A DNA stretch of 64,000 nt. Source: an uncultured Rhodospirillales bacterium (GTDB lineage Bacteria; Pseudomonadota; Alphaproteobacteria; Rhodospirillales; UBA2165). The notes below the pieces were generated by a model. It was not told the DNA's origin, did no database searches, and was given only the letters and a program-made list of their open reading frames with translations. Below, one piece after another: positions 18,931 through 29,056 of the stretch (its first letter is position 1; each line of letters opens with the position of its first letter). The stretch covers positions 124,001 through 188,000 of the forward strand of contig CAJXKD010000001.1 in assembly GCA_913055735.1 (NCBI GenBank), read 5' to 3'. A program made the translations under genes and the position numbers.

Positions 18931-20781
18931 TTAATTGTCGAACTGGTTGACGTCGCGGACTGCGCCGCGCGCCGCGCTGGTGGTCAGCATCGCATAGGCC
19001 CTGAGCGCCGCCGACACCTTGCGCTTACGCGGCTGCGCCGGTTTCCAGCCGTCACCGTTCTTGGCGTTCATCGCCTGACGACGCTTCTCCAGTTCCCCAT
19101 CCTCCAATTTCACATTGATGGTCCGGTTGGGGATATCGATCTCGATGATATCGCCATCCTCAATCAGGCCGATGGCGCCGCCTTCGGCGGCTTCCGGCGA
19201 AACGTGGCCGATGGAAAGGCCCGAGGTGCCGCCCGAGAAGCGGCCGTCGGTGATCAATGCGCAGGCCTTCCCCAATCCCATGGATTTGAGATAGCTGGTC
19301 GGATAGAGCATTTCCTGCATACCCGGCCCGCCTTTCGGTCCCTCATAGCGAATGATGACAACGTCGCCCGCCTTGATGTCACGCTTGAGGATTCCCTTGC
19401 AGGCATCGTCCTGGCTTTCAAAGATACGGGCGGGGCCGGAGAATTTGAGGATGCTCTCGTCGACGCCCGCGGTTTTCACGATGCAGCCGTCCTCGGCGAT
19501 GTTGCCGAACAGCACCGCGAGACCGCCATCCTTGGATATGGCGTGCTCCATGTCCCGGATGCATCCATTTTCACGGTCGAGATCCAGTTCCGTATAGCGC
19601 CGCGACTGGCTGAAGGCGGTTTGCGTCGGCACGCCGCCCGGCGCCGCGCGGTAGAACTCCTCGACGTCGGGATCGTTGGTTCGCCGCACATCCCAAGTGT
19701 CGATTGCCGCACCGATGCTGCCCGAATGTACCGTCGGCACCTCGCGGTCGATCAGCCCTGCCCGGTCCAACTCACCGAGGATGGCCATGATGCCGCCCGC
19801 CCGGTGAACGTCCTCCATATGATAGTCGGGGGTCGACGGCGCCACCTTGCACAGGTGCGGCACCGACCGCGACAACCGGTCGATGTCGGCCATGGTGAAA
19901 TCCACGTTCCCTTCCTGGGCGATGGCCAACAGGTGCAGGACCGTGTTGGTCGAGCCGCCCATGGCGATATCCAAGGTCATGGCATTTTCGAAACCCGGTT
20001 TGCCGACACTGCGCGGCAATACTGATGCGTCTTCCTGGCTGTAATAGCGGTGGCAGAGTTCGACCGCCAAATGACCGGCGCGCTCGAACAAGCGTTGCCG
20101 GTCGGCGTGGGTCGCGAGCATGGAACCGTTGCCCGGCAGGCCAAGCCCCATGGCCTCGGCCAGACAGTTCATGGAGTTGGCCGTGAACATACCCGAGCAG
20201 GAGCCGCATGTCGGACAGGCGGACCGCTCATACTTTTCCGCGAGTTCATCCGAGACGTCGGGGTTGGCACCCTGGATCATGGCATCGATCAAGTCGATAG
20301 CCTGTTCCTTGCCGTCGAGGATGATCTTGCCCGCTTCCATGGGGCCGCCGGAAACGAATACGGCGGGGATGTTGAGACGCATGGCGGCCATCAACATGCC
20401 GGGCGTGATCTTGTCGCAGTTGGAGATGCACACCATGGCGTCAGCGCAATGGGCATTGACCATGTATTCGACACTGTCGGCGATGATTTCGCGCGACGGC
20501 AGGGAATAGAGCATGCCGTCATGCCCCATGGCGATGCCGTCATCGACGGCGATGGTATTGAATTCCTTGGCGACGCCGCCCGCGGCTTCGACCTGCCGCG
20601 CAACCATCTGTCCCAGGTCCTGAAGATGCACGTGCCCCGGCACGAATTGGGTGAAGGAATTGACGATGGCAACAATGGGTTTGCCGAAGTCGTCATCCGT
20701 CATGCCGGTGGCGCGCCACAAACCGCGCGCACCCGCCATATTGCGGCCATGGGTCGATGTCTTCGAACGAAGGTCTGGCAT
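18931..20781 (-). CDS. ilvD: Dihydroxy-acid dehydratase
   Basis: IlvD dehydrates 2,3-dihydroxy acids to 2-oxo acids in valine, leucine and isoleucine synthesis and carries an Fe-S cluster. The 616-residue length is that of the E. coli-type enzyme. Signatures are [18 protein letters not shown] and [20 protein letters not shown] with the cluster cysteines, and the C-terminal [19 protein letters not shown]. The start has a strong AGGAGG 5 bases before the ATG. Confidence 0.97.
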   Translation of the reverse strand: MPDLRSKTSTHGRNMAGARGLWRATGMTDDDFGKPIVAIVNSFTQFVPGHVHLQDLGQMVARQVEAAGGVAKEFNTIAVDDGIAMGHDGMLYSLPSREIIADSVEYMVNAHCADAMVCISNCDKITPGMLMAAMRLNIPAVFVSGGPMEAGKIILDGKEQAIDLIDAMIQGANPDVSDELAEKYERSACPTCGSCSGMFTANSMNCLAEAMGLGLPGNGSMLATHADRQRLFERAGHLAVELCHRYYSQEDASVLPRSVGKPGFENAMTLDIAMGGSTNTVLHLLAIAQEGNVDFTMADIDRLSRSVPHLCKVAPSTPDYHMEDVHRAGGIMAILGELDRAGLIDREVPTVHSGSIGAAIDTWDVRRTNDPDVEEFYRAAPGGVPTQTAFSQSRRYTELDLDRENGCIRDMEHAISKDGGLAVLFGNIAEDGCIVKTAGVDESILKFSGPARIFESQDDACKGILKRDIKAGDVVIIRYEGPKGGPGMQEMLYPTSYLKSMGLGKACALITDGRFSGGTSGLSIGHVSPEAAEGGAIGLIEDGDIIEIDIPNRTINVKLEDGELEKRRQAMNAKNGDGWKPAQPRKRKVSAALRAYAMLTTSAARGAVRDVNQFDN

Positions 20782-20932
20782 AGTTTCCTCCTAGGGTGCG
20801 ATCGTGATTGGGTTGACCCAATCGCGTGAATCGCTCCCCCTTTTCACAAAGTCCGGCGTTCTTCTCGTCCGGGGCGTTTTATATAGCTTCCGAGGGGGTC
20901 TAAGGCCAGCACCAGTAGGAATAGGCCCGGTT

Positions 20933-21439
20933 TTACGCCTGTTTCGGAGGCTCGTCGGCTTTCGGCTTGAGAGGCACTCGGCTCGCCTCATTGTTAATGT
21001 CCACCACGCGGGCCAGCAGCCTCAGGAATTTCGCGCGCTCGGCGTCACTCAGCGGCGCCAATATCTTCCGTTGGGCGGCCTCCACCGCAGGCCGGCAGGC
21101 CGCCAGGAGATCGGCGCCCGCGGGCGTCATGGAGATCTGCTTGATCCGCCGGTTGGCCGCCGGGGTCGTCCGGGTGATCAGCCCCTTCTCTTCGAGCCGG
21201 CCGAGCATGGTGCCGACGGTGGACCGGTCGATGGCAATGGCATCAACCAAGCGGCTCTGGTCGATGCCGGGGTTGTCGTTGATGGCGGTCAGCGCCGCGA
21301 ACTGCACCGGCGTAATATCGTGGCCCTTGGCCTCTTCGAAGAAAATGGCGACGGCGATCTGCTGCGCGCGCCGGATCAAGTGCCCCGGCATGTCGTGCAG
21401 ATCGTTGAGCCCCAAAGGGTTTTCGTCATGTGAATTCAT
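20933..21439 (-). CDS. MarR-family transcriptional regulator
   Basis: This 168-residue winged-helix regulator shows QFAALTAINDNPGIDQSRLV for the first helices, DRSTVGTMLGRLEEKGLI for the recognition helix and TTPAANRRIKQISMT for the wing, the usual MarR pattern. It may respond to phenolic or lipophilic ligands, as many family members do. I took the ATG at 21439 (MNSHDENP); an in-frame ATG at 21469 would add ten residues, and neither has a clear Shine-Dalgarno. It is not clearly linked to a target; the terminator at 21511-21544 separates it from the hydrolase gene. Confidence 0.9.
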   Translation of the reverse strand: MNSHDENPLGLNDLHDMPGHLIRRAQQIAVAIFFEEAKGHDITPVQFAALTAINDNPGIDQSRLVDAIAIDRSTVGTMLGRLEEKGLITRTTPAANRRIKQISMTPAGADLLAACRPAVEAAQRKILAPLSDAERAKFLRLLARVVDINNEASRVPLKPKADEPPKQA

Positions 21440-21510
21440 CGGGGGTTTATAGCCACGCACCAGTTGCAAAACCAGCCGGTATACCCAACGACAAATTTTT
21501 GAACGCGCAA

Positions 21511-21544
21511 TTAAAAACGCCGGGCACGAGGCCCGGCGTTATTT
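21511..21544 (-). terminator. Intrinsic terminator after the dienelactone hydrolase gene
   Basis: A perfect 10-bp stem AACGCCGGGC/GCCCGGCGTT with an ACGAG loop is flanked by A- and T-runs on both sides, so it could work in both directions. On the minus strand it is followed by a T run and lies 34 bases past the hydrolase stop. Confidence 0.88.
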
Positions 21545-21573
21545 TGCGTTTCTTTTCCCAGACAAGAGCCAAA

Positions 21574-22431
21574 CTAAGATAAGTTTTCCTTCAGGAACCC
21601 GACCGTCCGGCCCCAGGCTAGTTTGGCCGCGTCGGGATTATAACGAGCACCATTGGTGTCGTTGTTGAACGCATGGTTGGCACCTTCATACATGAATTGC
21701 TGGTAATCCACACCTGATTTTTTCAACGCGTCCTCGTAGGCGGCCGCGCCGCCATTGATCCGCTGATCAAGACCGGCATAGTGGATCATCAGCTTGGCCT
21801 CGATCTTGTCGACATCCGACGCAGCCGGCTGACGGCCGTAATAGACAACACCCGCCGCGAGGTCCGGCGCGTTGACCGCCAACTGGTTGACCATACCGCC
21901 CCCCCAGCAGAAGCCGACTGCACCGACCTTTCCAGTGGTTGTGGATTGAGATTTCAAATAGGAAACCGCCGCGACGCCGTTCTGTACAGTGACGCCCATA
22001 TTGAGTTCACGGAACATGCCCCGCGCGGTGTCCTCGTTCGACGGCGTGCCGCCCATCGGCGACAGGAAGTCCGGCGCCATCGCGACGAACCCTTCGAGGG
22101 CCATGCGGCGGGCGACATCCTGGATATGCGGATTGAGGCCCCGGTTCTCGTGAATGACCACCACGGAGGGTAAGGCACTGGCGCCCTTGGGCCGGGCGAG
22201 ATAGGCCTTTACCGGTCCAGACGCCCCTTCAAAGGTGATGGTACTGGTTTCCAGGCGGGAATCGCCGGGATCGATCATTGCCGCGTGGGCATAGTTGTTT
22301 TCGAGCAGCGGCAGAAGCGACGCGGCTGCAGCCGAGCCGCCGGCCAGAACCGACAAGCGCGACAAAAAGACACGGCGTGGCAAAGGCTTATGCGTATATT
22401 CGTCGTAAAGTTCGATGATGGATTGATCCAT
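21574..22431 (-). CDS. Dienelactone hydrolase family protein, Tat-exported
   Basis: This alpha/beta hydrolase of 285 residues has the DLH nucleophile elbow GFCWGGGM, with Cys in place of the usual Ser, and a C-terminal His in YEGANHAFNNDT. The N-terminus contains PRRVFLSRLS followed by a hydrophobic stretch and ends near AHA, a twin-arginine signal, so it probably acts in the periplasm. GGGAGG lies just ahead of the ATG. The natural substrate is unknown; the family hydrolyses cyclic dienelactones and other esters. A strong terminator follows. Confidence 0.9.
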   Translation of the reverse strand: MDQSIIELYDEYTHKPLPRRVFLSRLSVLAGGSAAAASLLPLLENNYAHAAMIDPGDSRLETSTITFEGASGPVKAYLARPKGASALPSVVVIHENRGLNPHIQDVARRMALEGFVAMAPDFLSPMGGTPSNEDTARGMFRELNMGVTVQNGVAAVSYLKSQSTTTGKVGAVGFCWGGGMVNQLAVNAPDLAAGVVYYGRQPAASDVDKIEAKLMIHYAGLDQRINGGAAAYEDALKKSGVDYQQFMYEGANHAFNNDTNGARYNPDAAKLAWGRTVGFLKENLS

Positions 22432-22659
22432 GCTTTCCTCCCGTAAACAGCGACGGCACCGAAGGCGGTGTAACGCGTTCTCGCTTGAAACAACAAATAT
22501 CCGAATTTATTCCGCGGCGTATATCACGAGTGGGTGAACGCCCACTCGAACGACATGGCCCTTGGCGGTCGCGCTTGCACACGGCGAATGCGTCTTTAAC
22601 ATCCGGGGAAACGGGAAGGTCCCGCACACAAAAGAACGCAAGAATATTAGGGAGGCGTT

Positions 22660-23811
22660 ATGAAGCGCAGTATCGATCGGATTCTCACCACCCATACGGG
22701 GAGCCTGCCGCGCCCGCCCGAAGTCGTCGACTTGCTGTTGGCCGAACAGGAAGCGCCGGGAACCAAGCGCGCCGAACTCGACGCGGCGGTTGCAAACGCC
22801 GTCGCCGACGTCGTGCAGAAACAGCGCAACGCTGGCCTCGACATCATCAACGACGGCGAACAAGGCCGCACCGACTATACGACGCACGTGAAGGACCGGC
22901 TGGAAGGGTTCGAGGGACCGAGCGCCCCGCCCCTCGGTACGGGGGAGGAAGGCTTCCCTGAACTTTCCGAATTACTGGCTCAATTCGCCTCGCCTTTCCA
23001 ATACCGTCCGTCCTGTTCCGGGCCGGTCGGCTGGAAGGATTGGCCGGCAGCCGAGGCCGATATCGACCGCGCCAAGACATTGCTTGCCGACGCCGGCGCC
23101 GAGGAACTGTTCATGACGTCGCCATCTCCGGGACAGATCGGCCGCTATCTTTCCAACGCCTTTTACCCGACCGAGGAGGAATACCTCTTCGCCCTCGCCG
23201 ACGTCATGAACCGCGAATACAAAGCCATCGCCGATGCCGGGTTCGTCGTCCAGGTCGATTGCCCCGATCTGGCGCTGAGCCGCCACACCGTGTTCGCGCA
23301 TCTCTCCCTCGAGGAGTTCCGCAAGGAAATCGAGATGCACGTGGAGGCGCTCAATCAATCGGTGCGCGACATTCCCGAAGACAGGCTGCGTATGCATGTC
23401 TGTTGGAGCAGCACCATGGGGCCGCACCACAATGACGTGCCGCTGAAGGATATTGTCGACATCGTCCTCAAAGCGCGGCCACAAGCGGTGTCGTTCCCCG
23501 GCGCCAATCCGCGCCATGAACATGAATGGAAAGTGTGGCGCGACGTGAAATTGCCCGACGGCAAAATCATCATCCCCGGCGTCATCGATTCGACATCCAA
23601 CTTCGTCGAACATCCCGAATTGGTCGCCGACCGCATCCTCAACTACGCCAACGTGGTCGGGCGCGAGAACGTTATTGCCGGTGTCGATTGCGGCTTCGGG
23701 ACCTTCGCCGGCCGGGTGCAGGTGGACCGCAACATCGTCTGGATGAAGCTGGCGTCATTGGCCGAGGGTGCCGCGATGGCGTCGGCCCAATTGTGGAAGA
23801 AAGCGGCCTAG
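22660..23811 (+). CDS. Cobalamin-independent methionine synthase-like (MetE C-domain) protein
   Basis: This 383-residue protein corresponds to the zinc-binding C-terminal barrel of MetE without its N-terminal half. ILTTHTGSLPRP at the N-terminus, INDGEQGRTDY, HVCWSSTMGPHH and IAGVDCGFGTFAGR include the His and Cys zinc ligands. Such stand-alone homologues transfer methyl or alkyl groups between thiols; whether this one makes methionine is not known. GGGAGG lies 5 bases ahead of the ATG. It stands alone and converges on the DUF1513 gene with a 5-base gap. Confidence 0.85.
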   Translation: MKRSIDRILTTHTGSLPRPPEVVDLLLAEQEAPGTKRAELDAAVANAVADVVQKQRNAGLDIINDGEQGRTDYTTHVKDRLEGFEGPSAPPLGTGEEGFPELSELLAQFASPFQYRPSCSGPVGWKDWPAAEADIDRAKTLLADAGAEELFMTSPSPGQIGRYLSNAFYPTEEEYLFALADVMNREYKAIADAGFVVQVDCPDLALSRHTVFAHLSLEEFRKEIEMHVEALNQSVRDIPEDRLRMHVCWSSTMGPHHNDVPLKDIVDIVLKARPQAVSFPGANPRHEHEWKVWRDVKLPDGKIIIPGVIDSTSNFVEHPELVADRILNYANVVGRENVIAGVDCGFGTFAGRVQVDRNIVWMKLASLAEGAAMASAQLWKKAA

Positions 23812-23816
23812 AAGCT

Positions 23817-24947
23817 TTAGACGGCGAGCAAATGATTATCCCAGCCGCGGAAGCCTGACGCGGCGCTGCGGTGGGTTTCCGTCAAACGGCCGTCACGGAT
23901 TTCGGCGGTGACCAAAAGGCCGGTGCCGGTGCCGAACACGAAGGCGCCGTCCCGGTCGGTGGCAACGACACCGCCTGCGTCGGGCACACCCAATACATAG
24001 CCGCAGGTTCGGGTGGCGACATCCCAGACGGTGGCGATGTTGCCACGCGGCGCCGTGACGCCGAGCCACCTTCCCGACCGGTCGAAGCCGACGCTGGCAC
24101 AATAGTGCTTCATGTGGCGCAGGATGTTGGCACTGGCCTGGGCGAATTCGATGTCTTCGCCCCGGCGATGAAAACCGACCATGGGGACCGTGTCGGTGCG
24201 CGGCCCCTGATATTGGAACGCCAACCCGACCAGCCCGTCTTGGGAAACATCGAGATGCCGGATGCTGAGTTTATGCAGTTCGTCCGGCATTTGACGCTTT
24301 TCCGCCAGCGCGCCCGTCCGGCGGTCGACGTAGGCGAGCGACGGCTGCATGGTGGCGATGTTGAGCTTACGCCGGCCCGTATCGGGATGGGTTTCGATGC
24401 CGCCATTGGCGATGATCAAGGTTTCGCCATCGGGATGCAGCACCAGTTGGTGCGGCCCGATACCGTAGGAGGGAAACTCGGCCACGCGGTCGCCCGCGCC
24501 GCTCATATCCCAAACGCCGATGACGCCTTTGCCGGTCTCGATATCGTTTTCGGTGGTGTAGAGGAAGCGGCCGTCCGGCGAGAACACGCCATGGCCGAAA
24601 AAATGCCGCCTGGCCGGCGAGATGTGCTGTGCGACCATGGCGCCTGTTCCCGCATCGGCCACCACCATGAAGGTGCCCGGCCGCCGCGCCAGCATCACCA
24701 CCCACCGCCCGGTGGGGTCCACCGCCGGGCCATGGCCGCGGCCCGGCAGCGGCACGATAACGGGATCGCCGCCTCCGGCGGCAACCGAGGCGAGGATGTA
24801 CCGTCCCTCGCTGTCGAGCGCCGCGCCGAAAATACGCCGCCTGCCGCCGACCGGCACCTCCCCCGCCCAGCTCAAGCCAACGGGCAGGCAAGACGCCGCC
24901 GTGATCCCGGCGGAGGACAGCAGAAACCGTCTGCGGTCAATCGCCAT
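23817..24947 (-). CDS. DUF1513 protein, Tat-exported beta-propeller-like
   Basis: This 376-residue protein starts MAIDRRRFLLSSAG, a twin-arginine signal, and continues with repeated WD/YVTN-like units (GHGVFSPDGRFLYTTEN, IGPHQLVLHPDGETLII), suggesting a periplasmic beta-propeller. It is the last gene of the imelysin/DUF1111 cluster, a combination found in many proteobacteria and tied to iron. The ATG at 24947 overlaps the stop of the imelysin-like gene by 11 bases, and upstream codons would run antisense to the Tat signal logic. Its biochemical role is unknown. Confidence 0.88.
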   Translation of the reverse strand: MAIDRRRFLLSSAGITAASCLPVGLSWAGEVPVGGRRRIFGAALDSEGRYILASVAAGGGDPVIVPLPGRGHGPAVDPTGRWVVMLARRPGTFMVVADAGTGAMVAQHISPARRHFFGHGVFSPDGRFLYTTENDIETGKGVIGVWDMSGAGDRVAEFPSYGIGPHQLVLHPDGETLIIANGGIETHPDTGRRKLNIATMQPSLAYVDRRTGALAEKRQMPDELHKLSIRHLDVSQDGLVGLAFQYQGPRTDTVPMVGFHRRGEDIEFAQASANILRHMKHYCASVGFDRSGRWLGVTAPRGNIATVWDVATRTCGYVLGVPDAGGVVATDRDGAFVFGTGTGLLVTAEIRDGRLTETHRSAASGFRGWDNHLLAV

Positions 24948-26055
24948 CGGTCGCATTGAAGCCGAGCCCCAGTCCCAAGATACCCGCAAGATCGGAGCGG
25001 ATCGTTCCCTTGAGGAAATCGAGTTGGGCGAGCACCAGCAACAAGCGCCGCCGTTCATCGGGATCCTTCACGGCGACCGCGATGTCCGGCTCGACGTCCT
25101 TCAAGATATCGGCCGCCAACGTCAGCCCCTGATAGACCGTCGCATCCAAGTCCTCGCCGCCACCGTGCCGAAGAATCTCCTCCCGAAAGCCGCCGTGATT
25201 TTCACCATCCCCGGCGTAGAGCGCGATCAAAGCTTTGAGATTGAAAGCCGCGCCCCGGACGGCCCGGCCCGACCGCCAAAACTCCGCCCGCCGCGGGCGC
25301 GCCCGCTTAGCGCTGGCGCCGAGCGGCCGGCCGAGCTTGAGATCGCGGACGATTTCCATCCCCGACAGCAGCGCGCCGTGAAGATCGAGGGTCGCTTCGT
25401 CGGCGGTCAAATAGACGGGATTTTCGGCGGCGGGTTCCGTAAAGATTTTGTAGAAAATTCCATTCGGTTGCCAAGCGGCCGCCATATCGGCGCCGATGTC
25501 CGCCAGATTGGCGGCAATACGGGTAGTCACACGGCACCGGTAATCCGCCGCTGGCGTTTTCGCGACGAAGGCCGCCTCAGCATCGTCATCGAACAGCAGC
25601 CGTTCGAGGGCAGGCAGGCCCTGCACCGCGACGCTGGTTTCAGCGAAGGTTTTTGGATCGAGAGCCGCCGCGTCCTGCGCCGCCAACAAGCGCGATAGAT
25701 GCCGGCTGACGATATTCTTCTTGTCCGGCCAAAACTCGATCCGCAGATAGCGGTCCTCGTCCTCGATCGGGCCGAAACGGATATGCTGGATCGCCGCCCA
25801 ACGGTCGGTCACCGCGTGGAACCCGCCACGCACCTCTCCAATACTCTCAGCGCTTCTGCGCCGGCACGCCCCTTCCGCCGTTTGCGCGAAATCGCGGGTT
25901 GCCGTCGCCAACGCCTGATAGCGCGGCAAGATGTGCCCGTCGGCGATGGACTTGTTCAAACGCGCGTAATCGACAGCGTCCTGCGCCGAAACCGGGGTGG
26001 CCGAAACAATGGCAAAGGACACAAGACAGATCGCGACCCAAATGCGGGCGCGCAT
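24937..26055 (-). CDS. Imelysin-like periplasmic protein with altered motif
   Basis: This 372-residue imelysin-family protein has a signal peptide (RIWVAICLVSFAIVSATPVSAQ). Imelysins are helical periplasmic proteins associated with iron uptake, usually carrying a GxHxxE motif. Here the equivalent position reads GLPALERLLF, with Pro replacing His, so metal binding may differ from the full imelysin at 27731-29005. The ATG at 26055 overlaps the DUF1111 stop by one base (TAATG), which fixes the start. Confidence 0.85.
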   Translation of the reverse strand: MRARIWVAICLVSFAIVSATPVSAQDAVDYARLNKSIADGHILPRYQALATATRDFAQTAEGACRRRSAESIGEVRGGFHAVTDRWAAIQHIRFGPIEDEDRYLRIEFWPDKKNIVSRHLSRLLAAQDAAALDPKTFAETSVAVQGLPALERLLFDDDAEAAFVAKTPAADYRCRVTTRIAANLADIGADMAAAWQPNGIFYKIFTEPAAENPVYLTADEATLDLHGALLSGMEIVRDLKLGRPLGASAKRARPRRAEFWRSGRAVRGAAFNLKALIALYAGDGENHGGFREEILRHGGGEDLDATVYQGLTLAADILKDVEPDIAVAVKDPDERRRLLLVLAQLDFLKGTIRSDLAGILGLGLGFNATDGD

Positions 26056-27560
26056 TACAGCGACTCCAAGAAGCTGATCAGCGCCGCGCGGTCGTCGGGC
26101 GGCATGTCGACGACCGCCTGCTTCTGCGCTTCCGCTTCGCCGCCGTGCCACAACACGGCCTCTAGCAGCGACCGCGCCCGGCCATCATGCAGGAAAAAAG
26201 TATGGCCGCTGACGGTTTCAGTGACGCCGATTCCCCACAAGGGCGCGGTCCGCCATTCCGTGCCGCTTGCCGCGCTTTCCGGCCGGTGATCGGCGAGCCC
26301 CTCGCCCATGTCGTGCAGCAGCAAATCCGCGTAGGGCCAGATCAATTGCCCCGACAATTCCGGCTGTTGCGCGGCGGCGGCGGTTTTGAACTTGGGCGTG
26401 TGGCAGGAAATGCAGCCTGTCTCGTAGAACACCTGCTTACCGCGCAGCACGGTGGGATCATCGACGTTGCGGCGCGCCGGGACCGCCAAGTTGCGCGTAT
26501 AGAACAGCAACAGATCGATCAGTTCTTGACCGACTTCCAGGTTGCCCTGGCTTTCCGTATTGCCGTTCGGCGCCGCCAAGCAGGTCGCCTCCGCCTCCGT
26601 ACATTCTCCCGACGGCCGGGGGAACAAAGGCGTCGATAGGCCGATGTCGCCGTTGAACGCGCCCTGGTTCTGGTGGTTGAGCGACGGTGCGCCCGCCTTG
26701 TGGCCGAAGCGGCCGAGCGCCACCCGGTTCAATTCCGGGCTCCAGACCCGGTTGGGCCGCCCGGAAATGCCGTCGCCGTCCGCATCGTCGGGATCGGCAT
26801 GGGCAAGAATATCCTGCTCGTCGATGGCTTCGAGCAAGCCGAGCCCGATCATCTGCGGCGCCAGCCGGGGCGACAGCAGCGTCTTGGGGTGCAGCGGCCC
26901 ATACCCGAGATGGGTAACGCTATAGGTCGGTTTGCGCAGGTTCGCCACCTCACCGCCCGACAATTCGACGGCGATCTCCTCGTACTCGATATGCATTTTG
27001 CCTTCGGCGTCGATGCCGGGAATGGCGGTATCCTGAAGCTGCGTCCCGTAGGTGGGCTCGGGAACGACGTCCATCTTACGGGCGGCCAAAAGTGAGCGCT
27101 GTTCGTCGGTCTCGGGCGGAATGCTGAGCCGCAGGAACATGGAGACCGCCGTGTCCTCAGGATAGTTACCCGCCGGCGGGTGGCCACGGCCGTCCTTCAA
27201 ATGACAGCGCTGACAGGCACGGGCGTTGTACAGGGGCCCCAGCCCGTCGGCGGAGGCCGTGGAGGCCGGCGCCGACACCCAAATGCGTTTGAAAATGCCG
27301 TTGCCTACTTTGAAATTGAGTTCCCTGTCGAACGGCAGGTTGGCCGACGACTGGGAAAACGCGTTGCGGTTGAGGGTCTTTTTAGTCGTCGCCGCGCCGC
27401 CGGGCAAATGCTCCAATGGCTCTGCCTTGGTGAAATCGGTGGTGGGCGCCAGAATCTGGGCGTCTTCAGCAGAGACCGAAACGGGTCCAGCCAATAAAAC
27501 CGCGTGGGAAACGGCAAAAGCGGCAGCGCCGCTCAAGAAAATTTGTTTCAGTCGGTTCAT
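26055..27560 (-). CDS. Di-heme oxidoreductase (DUF1111, MauG/cytochrome c peroxidase-like)
   Basis: This 501-residue exported protein has a signal peptide ending near VSAED and two CxxCH haem c sites: ACQRCHLKDGRGHPPAG and GCISCHTPKF. This is the thiol oxidoreductase/DUF1111 family, related to bacterial di-haem peroxidases. In imelysin operons it is thought to handle redox steps of iron handling, but no substrate is established from sequence. It is followed without a gap by the imelysin-like gene. Confidence 0.9.
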   Translation of the reverse strand: MNRLKQIFLSGAAAFAVSHAVLLAGPVSVSAEDAQILAPTTDFTKAEPLEHLPGGAATTKKTLNRNAFSQSSANLPFDRELNFKVGNGIFKRIWVSAPASTASADGLGPLYNARACQRCHLKDGRGHPPAGNYPEDTAVSMFLRLSIPPETDEQRSLLAARKMDVVPEPTYGTQLQDTAIPGIDAEGKMHIEYEEIAVELSGGEVANLRKPTYSVTHLGYGPLHPKTLLSPRLAPQMIGLGLLEAIDEQDILAHADPDDADGDGISGRPNRVWSPELNRVALGRFGHKAGAPSLNHQNQGAFNGDIGLSTPLFPRPSGECTEAEATCLAAPNGNTESQGNLEVGQELIDLLLFYTRNLAVPARRNVDDPTVLRGKQVFYETGCISCHTPKFKTAAAAQQPELSGQLIWPYADLLLHDMGEGLADHRPESAASGTEWRTAPLWGIGVTETVSGHTFFLHDGRARSLLEAVLWHGGEAEAQKQAVVDMPPDDRAALISFLESL

Positions 27561-27654
27561 AGCCGCTCTTTGTTTGATTAGTGTTGCGGCACTATAGTCA
27601 GGCTAACCGCCTAGTAAACACCGTCGTCGAGATCGCCTGTCGGCTATGTGAGTC

Positions 27655-27702
27655 GTGGCCCGGTATCCGCAGGGAGAACGCGTTGCTGCGGGACCGGGCC
27701 AC
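27655..27702. other. Long stem-loop inside the iron operon
   Basis: A perfect 10-bp outer stem GTGGCCCGGT/ACCGGGCCAC encloses a 6-bp inner stem CCGCAG/CTGCGG with a 13-15 base loop. It lies between the imelysin stop (27731) and the DUF1111 start (27560). No T-run follows on the minus strand, so it is better read as an RNA processing or stabilising hairpin, or an attenuator, than as a full terminator. Confidence 0.6.
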
Positions 27703-27730
27703 CCCCCACTACGACCCTACCAAAGGAATC

Positions 27731-29005
27731 CTATTCGAATACCTTTGACGGGTCGTCGAGACTGTCGGAACCTTCGAATTCGATGGCCGACAATTCCAAC
27801 GCTGCGGCGGCGCGCTGAATTTCCTTGGTCTGAGCGAGCAGGCCGTCGATGGCGTCCTGGACCACCTTGTTCCCGGCGGCATTGCCTTCGCCGATCATCT
27901 GGTCATAGGCTTCGCCGTTGTTAGCGCGATCGACCATGATCTTCATCTTGGCGATGGTGTTGTCGAGCGCGGCCAGGACCGATTTGCGCGTGCCGTCGTC
28001 GAGCAGCGCGCCGAGACCAGAGCCCGAAACGGTGGTGCCGTTGACCCGCTTGTATTCGCCCACGAACACGTTCCGGATCCCCAATGCATCGTAATAATGC
28101 GAGTGATGGGTATTGTCGCTGAAGCAGTCGTGCTCCTCTTCCGGATCGTGCAGCAGCAAGCCGAGCTTCATCCGCTCGCCCGCCAGTTCACCGTAGGACA
28201 AGCTGCCCATGCCGGTGACGATGGCGACGATCCCCGCATCCGGGTTATTCATGACATTGGTGCGCGCCTCGCCGCCTGGCGCCCATTGCGCCGCCATCCA
28301 GGCAAGGTCATCGATCAGCAAATCCGTTGCCGTCAACAGATATTGGGCGCGGCGGTCGCAGTTGCCATGGGTGCAGTTGGCCGTGTCGAAGTCGCTGGCC
28401 GGACGGTTGCCCGCGCCGGGTCCAGTACCATTGGTGTCCTGCCCCCACAGGAGGAATTCGACGGCGTGATAGCCGGTGGCGACGTTGGCCTCGACATCGT
28501 CGATCTCTTGGAGCGTGTCCGCAATAAGTGCCTTGGTGATGCTGGAAGCATCGACCGTGCGGCCGCCGACCTTAAGCGTCGGATTGGCGATGACGTTGAC
28601 CGCGTAGAACGGGTTCTCGTCGGATTCGGTACCGTAATCGGCGCTCACGTAATCGATCAAACCCTCATCGAGAGGCCAGGCATTCACCTTGCCTTCCCAA
28701 TCGTCGACGATCGCATTGCCGAAGCGGTAGACCTCGGTCTGCTGGTACGGCACCCGCGCGGCCAGCCACGCATCACGCGCCGCCTTGAGGGTCGCGCCGC
28801 TCGGCGCGGCAACGAGCTTGCCGACGGCAACTTTCAGGGCCTGTGCCGTCACCAGCGAGTCCTGGTAGCCGGCATGCGCGATGTTGGCATAAGTGTCGAG
28901 CACCGATTTCTTGTCGGCAGCTTCGGAGGGCGTCCCAATCGCGAGCGCCGATATTAAAAAGGCTCCCGCTGAAGCGAGAAGGGAAATTGATCTCATTGTC
29001 GGCAT
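27731..29005 (-). CDS. Imelysin family protein (iron-regulated IrpA-like)
   Basis: This 424-residue exported protein has a signal peptide (LLASAGAFLISALAIGTPSEAA) and the imelysin GxHxxE motif in ATGYHAVEFLLWGQD. DTANCTHGNCDRRAQYL is also typical of the IrpA group. Family members are periplasmic or surface proteins induced by iron starvation. AGGAG precedes the ATG. A Fur-box-like element lies 52-74 bases upstream, and three functionally linked genes follow on the same strand. Confidence 0.93.
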   Translation of the reverse strand: MPTMRSISLLASAGAFLISALAIGTPSEAADKKSVLDTYANIAHAGYQDSLVTAQALKVAVGKLVAAPSGATLKAARDAWLAARVPYQQTEVYRFGNAIVDDWEGKVNAWPLDEGLIDYVSADYGTESDENPFYAVNVIANPTLKVGGRTVDASSITKALIADTLQEIDDVEANVATGYHAVEFLLWGQDTNGTGPGAGNRPASDFDTANCTHGNCDRRAQYLLTATDLLIDDLAWMAAQWAPGGEARTNVMNNPDAGIVAIVTGMGSLSYGELAGERMKLGLLLHDPEEEHDCFSDNTHHSHYYDALGIRNVFVGEYKRVNGTTVSGSGLGALLDDGTRKSVLAALDNTIAKMKIMVDRANNGEAYDQMIGEGNAAGNKVVQDAIDGLLAQTKEIQRAAAALELSAIEFEGSDSLDDPSKVFE

Positions 29006-29056
29006 CTTCGTCTCCTGATGACTGCACTTGGCATTACACCAATGCGTTTATTTTTA

